A stretch of 7,007 nt of DNA from Candidatus Poribacteria bacterium. GTDB lineage: Bacteria > Poribacteria > WGA-4E > WGA-3G. The first letter of the stretch is position 1, and every line of letters begins with the position of its first letter. The notes under the pieces were generated by a model. That model had not been told where the DNA came from. It saw only the letters and a list, made by a program, of their open reading frames with translations, and searched no databases. This document shows, in pieces, positions 1 through 6,900 of this stretch. Location of the stretch: NCBI GenBank assembly GCA_009835515.1, contig VXXH01000839.1:1-7007 (forward strand), read 5' to 3'. Position numbers and translations under genes: made by a program.

Positions 1-1
1 G

Positions 2-535
2 ATAAATATTGCGCGAGCTAATCTGAATCATCATAACTCAGGAATTCGCCGGTTCGTTCTCGAATCCCTTCTCCTTGTTGTTAACAAACTTCGCTTTGAT
101 GATCCATACCTACTTACTCCAATCACTAACAATCTTGAATGGGGGCACATGGGTGCCGGAAATACTGCACTCTTTCTATGCATGGCACAAGGGGAACCAG
201 AGATGAAACAAACCCAAATCAAGCAATGGCTGGATCAGGCAATGAATTCCTTTGATTGTGAAAAACTTCAAAAACTTGCTCACGGAGAGTACGTTCCAAA
301 CCCATTTTTGCATTATGTTGTTCGATTTGCCTGTTATATCTCTCTGCGTTTGGCATCTCATGAAGCTCTGTTGCAGTCAATACTATTCCCTGAAATCCTT
401 GAAGAACAAAACTCTACAATTCCTGAGGAATTCCAATTGAAGTTGCCAATTATACTCGAATCGATTATTTGGCAACGAATGAACGACCATCCGGTTTTTC
501 AACCGTTTATCAGATTGGGACAAGTTAAAACATAA
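2..535 (+). CDS. Partial protein of unknown function, N-terminus beyond the left edge
   Basis: I do not recognise this protein. The frame is open from base 2 to the TAA at 533-535, giving 177 visible residues. The first ATG, at 149, is therefore probably internal and not the start. The visible part looks soluble and mainly alpha-helical: an amphipathic stretch (IRRFVLESLLLVVNKLRF, about residues 15-32), a Gly-rich turn (WGHMGAGNTA, about 47-56), and a second hydrophobic helical region around FLHYVVRFACYISLRLAS. There is no convincing transmembrane segment or catalytic motif. The stop lies 16 bases before the TTG start of the DUF1156 methyltransferase, with that gene's ribosome binding site in between, so the two are almost certainly cotranscribed and this protein may be part of the same system. 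An R-x4-H string near the left edge (R5 to H10) recalls HEPN motifs but lacks supporting context. The coding call is sound; the function is unknown. Confidence 0.75.
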   Translation: MNIARANLNHHNSGIRRFVLESLLLVVNKLRFDDPYLLTPITNNLEWGHMGAGNTALFLCMAQGEPEMKQTQIKQWLDQAMNSFDCEKLQKLAHGEYVPNPFLHYVVRFACYISLRLASHEALLQSILFPEILEEQNSTIPEEFQLKLPIILESIIWQRMNDHPVFQPFIRLGQVKT

Positions 536-537
536 GT

Positions 538-542
538 AGGAG
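538..542 (+). promoter_or_regulatory. Ribosome binding site that fixes a TTG start
   Basis: AGGAG lies 9 bases before TTG at 552. An in-frame TAG at 537-539 rules out any earlier start, and the next in-frame methionine lies more than 60 residues inside the protein, past the conserved N-terminal DUF1156 motif. This makes TTG the only sensible start for the methyltransferase. Confidence 0.8.
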
Positions 543-551
543 AATTCCACA

Positions 552-3470
552 TTGCCACGTAGACTCATTGAAGAAGCCTTTCCACTCAAAAAAGTCTCCG
601 AAGACTCAAAACACGAAAAGAATGTGCGCCACGGGCACATCTCTACGCTCCACATTTGGCCCGCACGCCGTCCACTCGCCGCGTGCCGCGCTGTAACAAT
701 AGCGACGTTACTGCCGGATCCCTCCGATGCTCCCGAAAAAATGAAGGCAGAATACACACGCCTTGCCAGATCACCCTTACCAGAAAAACAGCGCGATTAT
801 CTCTGTAATACCCTCATTGCTTCGCTCACGCGGTGGAAGGGCGAAAATGGACACGGCGATTGGAACGCAAAAGATACTAAAGGGCGTTGGGTGAACAAAC
901 TCCGTATCGCCAGAGAACTTATCCAAATGGCATACAATGGGAACCCGCCGAAAGTAATGGATATGTTCGCAGGGGGTGGTGCAATTCCGCTTGAAGCGAT
1001 GCGACTCGGTTGCAAAGTGATAGCAAACGACTATAACCCGGTCGCATGGTTTATCCTCAAATGCACACTTGAATATCCGCAACGGTTTGCAGGAAAGACC
1101 ACACCGCTTCCCGATCTCAATCTCTCCGAAAAGCCCGATCTCAAAAAGGGAGACCTCGCCGATCACGTCCGTTTATGGGGGCAGTGGGTTTTGGAAAACG
1201 CCCGCACCGAACTTGCCGATTACTACCCCGTAATTGATAACAAACCTACAGTCGCCTATCTCTGGGCGCGAACAATTCCGTGTCAAGATCGAAAAGATTG
1301 CGGTGGAACGATTCCGTTGCTCAAAACATTATGGGTTTGTAAAAAGGCGGAGAAAACACTTAAGGATACACCTGAAAATCGAAACCGCCCTGACTTTCTC
1401 CAAGAGAAAAAAACGAAAAACCAGACGAAAGTCGTCATCAACGGAAAGCGCGCCCTCAAACTTTGCCCGGATCCTGAAACAAAGCGGGTCCGTTTTGAGA
1501 TTATCACGCCGACAAACGCAGAAGATGTTGGCGAACCTACAATGTCCGGTGCAACAGCGACCTGTCCGTTTTGTGAATCGCAGCAGCCGACGGACTACAT
1601 CAAGCGGTGCGGACATGAGGGAAAACTCAAGGCACAGATGACAACCGTCGTTTACCAAGCGGAATATGGCAAGGAGTATCGTCTGCCAACACACGCAGAA
1701 ATAGACGCGGCAGAGGTACTAGAAAAAGCGTTGGAGGCGATTGCCAATGAAATTCCCTACGGAATGCTTAATGAACCGATACCGGGGGCTCAAACGCTCG
1801 GATTTACTATCCCACTCTATGGGTTTAAAAAATGGTCAGACCTATTCACAAATCGGCAGTTGTTGGCATTGATGACTTTTGTGAAGTGGACGCGCGCTGC
1901 ACAAGGTGAAATGGATAAAGGCGGATACTCAGCAGAATGGATTGAGGCAATTAAGGTATATTTGTCGATACTTGTAGATCGAATTGCTGATTATAATTCG
2001 ACAGTCTGTACCTGGCACAATAGTAGAGAGAATATGGGGCACACTTATGTCAGATTCGCGTTACCAATAAGTTGGGATTTTGTTGAACTGAATCCTTTTT
2101 CTAAGTTTACAGGAGGGTATTTCGCTCACATTGGTTGGGTTGTGCGCGTTCTGGGAAATGTATTAGCAGCAAAATTACCATTTGTACCCTGCATCAATCA
2201 ATTATCAAGCCGAGACCCCACCCATGAAAAAATTGATGGAATCATTACGGATCCACCTTATTATGACGCTATTCCTTACGCAGATCTTTCCGATTTCTTT
2301 TACGTGTGGCTCCGGCGCTCAATTGGAGATCAATTCCCTGATGTTTTTGCCGAAACTCTCACACCAAAATCCGATGAGCTGGTCCAGCATTCAGACCATT
2401 TTGATGGGGATAATAAGGCAGCAAAAGAATTTTATGAATCTGGCATGACTGCTACTTTTCAATCTACCCATAGTTCACTGACAGAAAATGGACGAATAGT
2501 CGTTGTCTTCGCTCATAAGGATCCGAAAGCTTGGGAAACGTTAACAACAGCGATGATTCAAGCGGGCCTTGTCGTTACTGCATCATGGCCTATTGATACC
2601 GAAATGGGTAATCGTATTCGTGGAATGAACTCAGCCGCTCTTGCAACCTCGCTTTGGCTTGTCTGCCGGAAACGTCCAGCAAACGCAAAAATAGGGCACT
2701 ACGGTAAAGTCAAACGCGATATGCAAAAACGGATTACAGAACGTCTCCGCTATTTTTGGGACGAAGGCATCCGAGGACCTGACTTCGTTTGGGCAGCCAT
2801 CGGACCAGCCTTGGAAAGTTACTCCAGTTACAAAGAAGTCCGACGAATAGACAAGCAAGTGTTCACCGTAACCGAGTTTCTCACCGAGGTCCGGCGTATT
2901 GTCACTGACTTTGCCCTAGGACAGGTTCTGCACGGTGCAAGCACGGAGGCATTAGACGAGTGGACCCGCTACTACTTGATGCACAAGGACTACTTCGGCA
3001 CAGAGGATGCACCCGTAGGCGAGTGCATCCTCTTGGCACAAGGATACGGCGTGTCACTTGACGATTTGCGAGACCGACACATCGGTATCTTGAGGAAAGC
3101 CAGTTCCGGCAACGCCCTCAAACTCCTCGGAAATACCGAACGCACTTCGGATCGGGTAGGACACCCACACGCTTCCGGGAGAATCCCCATGATAGATATG
3201 ATCCACAGAATCATGAGGTTGTGGGACGCAGGCGAAAGAGAGCAAATCAATGCCTACTTCTATGAGCACGGCCTTCAAGAAAATACACTCTTCAAGGCTG
3301 TCGTTCAGGCACTTATCGAAACAAGTTCCCAAGGTTCCAGTGAAAGGTCGCTCATGGAAACACTTACCAATTACGAACCGGGTGAACCGGTAAGCGGAGT
3401 TTCCAGTTCTGGACAGTCAGATCGCGACGTAGTTCAACTCCGACTTCCACTTGGCGAAAATTCGTCGTGA
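552..3470 (+). CDS. DUF1156 / COG1743-type adenine-specific DNA methyltransferase with zinc-ribbon-like insert
   Basis: This is a probable AdoMet-dependent DNA amino-methyltransferase (N6-adenine most likely) of 972 residues. The N-terminal DUF1156 signature is clear: RLIEEAFPLKKVS near residues 4-16, then HIWPARRPLAACRA, where family members usually have WWARRPLA. The AdoMet-binding motif is DMFAGGGAIPLEA (FAGGG at 139-143), followed by the acidic motif NDYNPVAW (D160). Cysteines at 244, 250 (CGG), 263 and a CPFC at 338-341 with C353/H355 look like a split zinc ribbon. The catalytic motif is DPPYYDA (567-573). A further family block is RIVVVFAHKDP (648-658), then PIDTE and LWLVCRKR. The C-terminal part, from about 770, matches the DUF1156 C-terminal region (FALGQVLHG, YYLMHKDYFG). 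Length is normal for the family. The TTG start is supported by AGGAG and an in-frame upstream stop. It is cotranscribed with the preceding gene. Function is inferred from motifs; target sequence and role (self-marking in defence or regulation) are not visible. Confidence 0.93.
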   Translation: MPRRLIEEAFPLKKVSEDSKHEKNVRHGHISTLHIWPARRPLAACRAVTIATLLPDPSDAPEKMKAEYTRLARSPLPEKQRDYLCNTLIASLTRWKGENGHGDWNAKDTKGRWVNKLRIARELIQMAYNGNPPKVMDMFAGGGAIPLEAMRLGCKVIANDYNPVAWFILKCTLEYPQRFAGKTTPLPDLNLSEKPDLKKGDLADHVRLWGQWVLENARTELADYYPVIDNKPTVAYLWARTIPCQDRKDCGGTIPLLKTLWVCKKAEKTLKDTPENRNRPDFLQEKKTKNQTKVVINGKRALKLCPDPETKRVRFEIITPTNAEDVGEPTMSGATATCPFCESQQPTDYIKRCGHEGKLKAQMTTVVYQAEYGKEYRLPTHAEIDAAEVLEKALEAIANEIPYGMLNEPIPGAQTLGFTIPLYGFKKWSDLFTNRQLLALMTFVKWTRAAQGEMDKGGYSAEWIEAIKVYLSILVDRIADYNSTVCTWHNSRENMGHTYVRFALPISWDFVELNPFSKFTGGYFAHIGWVVRVLGNVLAAKLPFVPCINQLSSRDPTHEKIDGIITDPPYYDAIPYADLSDFFYVWLRRSIGDQFPDVFAETLTPKSDELVQHSDHFDGDNKAAKEFYESGMTATFQSTHSSLTENGRIVVVFAHKDPKAWETLTTAMIQAGLVVTASWPIDTEMGNRIRGMNSAALATSLWLVCRKRPANAKIGHYGKVKRDMQKRITERLRYFWDEGIRGPDFVWAAIGPALESYSSYKEVRRIDKQVFTVTEFLTEVRRIVTDFALGQVLHGASTEALDEWTRYYLMHKDYFGTEDAPVGECILLAQGYGVSLDDLRDRHIGILRKASSGNALKLLGNTERTSDRVGHPHASGRIPMIDMIHRIMRLWDAGEREQINAYFYEHGLQENTLFKAVVQALIETSSQGSSERSLMETLTNYEPGEPVSGVSSSGQSDRDVVQLRLPLGENSS
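3002..3033 (+). repeat. Perfect 10-bp inverted repeat inside the methyltransferase gene
   Basis: AGAGGATGCA (3002-3011) pairs exactly with TGCATCCTCT (3024-3033) around a 12-base loop. It lies in the C-terminal coding part of the methyltransferase. No T-run follows, so it is not an intrinsic terminator. It could form an mRNA hairpin, or be chance within codons. Confidence 0.5.
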
Positions 3471-3516
3471 CAAGCCTGCGTAAAGTGTTCGTTACATTGC
3501 GATACCTTTTTTCTCA

Positions 3517-3545
3517 TTGACTTTGAGTGCAAATCGTGTTAAACT
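3517..3545 (+). promoter_or_regulatory. Candidate sigma70-type promoter for the nucleotidyltransferase-ATPase operon
   Basis: TTGACT at 3517-3522 (5 of 6 matches to the -35 consensus) is followed after exactly 17 bases by TAAACT at 3540-3545 (4 of 6 matches to the -10). A perfect TATAAT lies a little further on, at 3552-3557, but has no fair -35 at 16-18 bases. Either could be used, placing the transcript start near 3552 or 3564. The site lies in the only sizeable gap of the window (3471-3624), so the two downstream genes may be expressed independently of the methyltransferase. No convincing terminator follows the methyltransferase stop, so read-through is also possible. Confidence 0.5.
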
Positions 3546-3566
3546 ATGCGATATAATGCATGACAA

Positions 3567-3590
3567 GACTTATCAACGATTTGTTAAGTC
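3567..3590 (+). promoter_or_regulatory. 24-nt imperfect palindrome in the leader, possible operator or RNA hairpin
   Basis: GACTTA (3567-3572) and TAAGTC (3585-3590) form six perfect pairs. After one T-T mismatch, CAA pairs with TTG around a CGAT loop, so 9 of 10 positions pair. It sits just downstream of the candidate -10 elements and 34 bases before the ATG of the nucleotidyltransferase. That is where a repressor operator or a 5' leader hairpin would act. Which of the two it is cannot be told from sequence. Confidence 0.45.
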
Positions 3591-3624
3591 CATTGGGTAA
3601 GCAGTAAACGCGTGGAGGGACATC

Positions 3625-3912
3625 ATGATTGAGGAACTGAAAAAAATAATTGCAGAAAAAAGAGATGAAATACGCAAGCAGTACAAAGCCCAGATTGTAG
3701 CTGTTTTCGGTTCTTATGCGCGCGGAGATTTTCACGCAGATAGCGATTTGGACCTTTTGGTGGATATGGATCCCGGTGCTAGTCTATTTGATCTTGTCGG
3801 TCTTCAACACTTTTTGGAGGACAGACTCGGATGTAAGGTAGATGTGGGGACGCGAAACTCACTCCGAGAAGAACTTCGCGCGTCCGTATTCAGTGAAGCA
3901 ATATACCTATAA
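3625..3912 (+). CDS. MNT-type minimal nucleotidyltransferase (MntA-like antitoxin fold)
   Basis: This is a 95-residue protein of the DNA polymerase beta-like minimal nucleotidyltransferase family (COG1669 type). It carries the hallmark GSX10DXD exactly: G29-S30 (GSYARGD), then D41 and D43 in DSDLDLLVD. The probable third metal-binding Asp is D73 in the strand KVDV. All catalytic residues are present, so it should be active. Characterised relatives such as MntA transfer AMP to a tyrosine of a HEPN ribonuclease toxin (HepT) and silence it. Here no HEPN gene follows: the next gene starts 20 bases downstream and encodes the DUF499 ATPase. The ATG has a strong GGAGGG at 3614-3619, five bases upstream. 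It has its own candidate promoter and palindrome, and is almost certainly cotranscribed with the ATPase. It could be the remnant of a toxin-antitoxin pair, or a regulator that modifies the ATPase or another component; the target is unknown. Confidence 0.92.
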   Translation: MIEELKKIIAEKRDEIRKQYKAQIVAVFGSYARGDFHADSDLDLLVDMDPGASLFDLVGLQHFLEDRLGCKVDVGTRNSLREELRASVFSEAIYL

Positions 3913-3919
3913 CCTGGAA

Positions 3920-3925
3920 GAGGAA
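3920..3925 (+). promoter_or_regulatory. Ribosome binding site that supports a GTG start
   Basis: GAGGAA lies seven bases before GTG at 3933. The frame is closed upstream by TGA at 3894-3896 with no ATG, GTG or TTG in between. Starting at GTG keeps the conserved DUF499 N-terminus (LRDDVRQGTLELAEFAADL), which any later start would lose. Confidence 0.75.
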
Positions 3926-3932
3926 TAAGCCC

Positions 3933-6900
3933 GTGAGCAGTAACGCATGGCATCAACATTGCACTTTAAGAGATGATGTCCGACAAGGCACACTCGAACT
4001 TGCAGAATTCGCAGCAGATCTCTATGCAGTGCGAATGAAAGATGCACCAAACGTTTATCAAATACCCACGCTCTTCTTTGAGCGCACCTACCCGACCCAT
4101 AAACTCAAAACCTTGGTGCAAAACGTGCTGCGGCGGCTATCCGGAAAAGGTGGAAATCCTATCCTCACACTTCAAGTCGCTTACGGCGGAGGGAAAACCC
4201 ATGCCCTGATCACCCTTTTACACTTGGCTGAACACGGGACTGATTTCCAAACACACCCCACTGTTCAAGAATTTATCCAATTCAGCGGGTTAGTTACCAT
4301 ACCTCGAACGCGTGTTGCCATTCTCCCGTTCGACCAATTCGACGTGAAAAACGGGTTTCAGGCAATAGCCCCTGATGGAACACAAAAAACACTCAAAACA
4401 CCGTGGGGCGCATTGGCGTATCAACTCGCCGGCGATAAAGGACTTGAAATCGTCGCCGAGCACGAAACCAATTATATCAATCCAGCTGAACAGCCCCTCG
4501 TCGATCTGCTAAAATTGCCACAAAACGAAGGACTCTCTACCCTCATTTTGCTGGACGAAGCACTCATGTATACACGCGCCGCCGTCAATGAGGACCAGAG
4601 ACGATTTGGAATTCTTCAGGATTTCTTCCAAGCACTTACACAAGCAGTGAAAAAGGTTAACAATACTGCAATCGTAGCGAGCCTTATCACCGCCGATATT
4701 ATTGCCGATGATCCGACCGGCATTGGCGTCTTAAATATGTTAGAAAAAATATTCCACAGGTTGGATGAGATCGCTGAGCCTATTTCACAAGGAGATGTAT
4801 CAGAACTGCTCCGACGGCGGCTGTTTGAAGACATCCCACCTGAGAAAACACGCCGTACTATCGTCAACAGTCTCATCGCAGCCCGACAAAGACTTCCCCT
4901 CCGAGGACAGCACACGGACCAGGAAGCTTATGACAAACTCTTAAAGTCTTATCCGTTCCACCCAAATCTCATCGATATATTTGAGCAAAAATGGACGCAA
5001 CTGGATAATTTTCAAGGGACGCGTGGGATGTTTCGGACTTTCGCACTCCTCCTGAGAGAGGCTTTCGGAAAAGACCCCGCAGCATTTGTCGGTCCCAACG
5101 CGCTCCTTTCTACTGATACCGAACTCTCCGATGCCTTACACGAACTCACGAAAGCGTGTGATGAAGGGGCTAAGTGGACACCGATTCTCAGAGGTGAACT
5201 CAATAGAGCCCGTACCGTCCAGAAGCAACTCCCACTCCTGAAATCTCGCGAAATTGAAGCCGCAGTCCTTGCCACCTTTTTGCACTCACAACCTATTGGA
5301 CAAAAGGCAGAATTGGCAGACCTACACCTCCTACTTGCACACGCTGATATCGACGCAGTATCCGTTGAAAAAGGGCTTGCTGAATGGCAAGATGCCTCAT
5401 GGTTCCTCAAAGAAAACCAGAGTAGTTGGGCTTTGGGAACAACGCCTAATCTAACCAATATGCACGTCCGCGCAATGGCGAGAATTAACAAAGACCAAAC
5501 CACCGAAGACTTAGTGAAACGGATAAGAAGTGCTGCACTCGGTCGGAACACAGATAAGGTTGATGTTCATACGTTACCCACTTCACCCGACGACATTTCT
5601 GATACACCAGAACTCCGCTTTGTGATCGCTGATCCTAAAGATACGGCAGTACCGGGTGAAAACGTTTCTGCATCACTTGCAGCGTTTTTCAATAGAACCT
5701 ATCGGAACAGTGTTATCGTGCTTGCCGCTGAAAACGCCCTGTTAGTAGGGCTGCGACAACGCATTCGTAAAATCCTTGGGTGGGAATCAATCCAAAGTGG
5801 AGACGACATAAACCTACTCAGTCCAGAACAAAAAACATTACTCCCGCAACGTAAACGACATGACGAAATCGGAATCTTGGATTCTGTCATAGCCGCGTAT
5901 AATGTGCTTATTGCTGTTGACGAAGATGGGAATATTAAAGCGACTTTGTTACCACCAGGGCCGAATTCACCGTTTGAACGCGTGAAGAAAGCCTTGATTG
6001 ACGAGGATAGACTGTTAGCAACTTCACTCGACCCAGAACTGCTTACACCGGACAGTTACTTTGATATCTGGGGAGAAGACGAAACCGCCAAACCCGTACA
6101 AGGGTTATACAGCATGTTTGCAAGTCTTCCGCGTTTACCGCGCTTGTTAAATAGACAGGTATTCATTGACACACTTAGACGCGCGGTTACAGAAGGTCAG
6201 ATTGTGCTGCGTACCGTCCGCCCAGACGGTTCTCAGAATACCTATTGGCGAGAAATTTCTCTCACTGACGAAGATTTGAAGAAAAAGGAATTAGAAATCG
6301 TTCCAATTGCGCACGCAGAACTCCACGCTCCCAGTCCCAGTCCTGAGTTACTAACGCCGGGCCAGCTACCAGAGTTGTGGCAAGGTAATAATGCCCTCAC
6401 AACGGTAGGCGCAATTCGGGAATTCTTCAACAGAGATGAGGTGCCCAAACTTGCCTCTGATGAAATTCTTTTGAATGCGCTCAAGTCTGCAATTCAAGCG
6501 GGATTACTTATGGCACGTCAGCAAAACAATGCCTATCTTAAAGAGGAGATTCCTGATGCTGAGATAACCGACGATCTGGAATTACTCACGCCGTTAGAAC
6601 CTATTAGTGGTTCAGAAATCAGCCACAAAACTCTGCCGGATGCGTGGGAGAACGAAACATCATCTATTGGTAAACTGATAGATGCATTAACTAAGCGCAA
6701 AGGCACACCTATTCCATGGTCATTGATCCGCGATGCTATTACTGACGGTGTGTCCAAAAATCTCTTTGAATTCACCAATAAAGATGTCAAGTGGCCCTGT
6801 GTTGCTGAAGAAGCTAATAAGGTTGATTTGAAGGTTTCACAAGCACCTGTAATTATAGCTCCGAAAGACCTCATTGGAAATGACGCAGAATCCGCTTGGA

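Noticed and set aside
14..31. R-x4-H string in the left-edge protein, like a HEPN ribonuclease motif
   Set aside because: The surrounding residues do not resemble HEPN helices, the protein is cut at this point, and a single R-x4-H is common by chance.
383..757. 124-codon open frame on the minus strand spanning the left-edge gene and the methylase start
   Set aside because: It overlaps two plus-strand frames with clear coding signals and a ribosome binding site, and shows no recognisable domain.
1234..1641. 135-codon plus-strand frame inside the methylase
   Set aside because: Its very Arg/Lys-rich composition is typical of an out-of-frame reading, and it lies wholly within the conserved methylase.
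3374..3396. ACCGG-GTGAA-CCGGT small inverted repeat and GAACCGG direct repeat near the methylase 3' end
   Set aside because: It is only 5 bp, does not extend, and is explained by the repeated Glu-Pro-Gly codons of the protein tail.
3471..3515. Possible intrinsic terminator after the methylase, because of the six-T run at 3507-3512
   Set aside because: The sequence before the T-run offers only a 4-bp GTAA/TTAC pairing with an 8-base loop and no GC-rich stem, so it does not make a credible terminator.
5012..5551. 179-codon open frame on the minus strand opposite the ATPase gene
   Set aside because: It is low-complexity, Ser/Arg/Ala-rich, has no family motif and lies entirely antisense to a strongly conserved protein, so it is a shadow frame.
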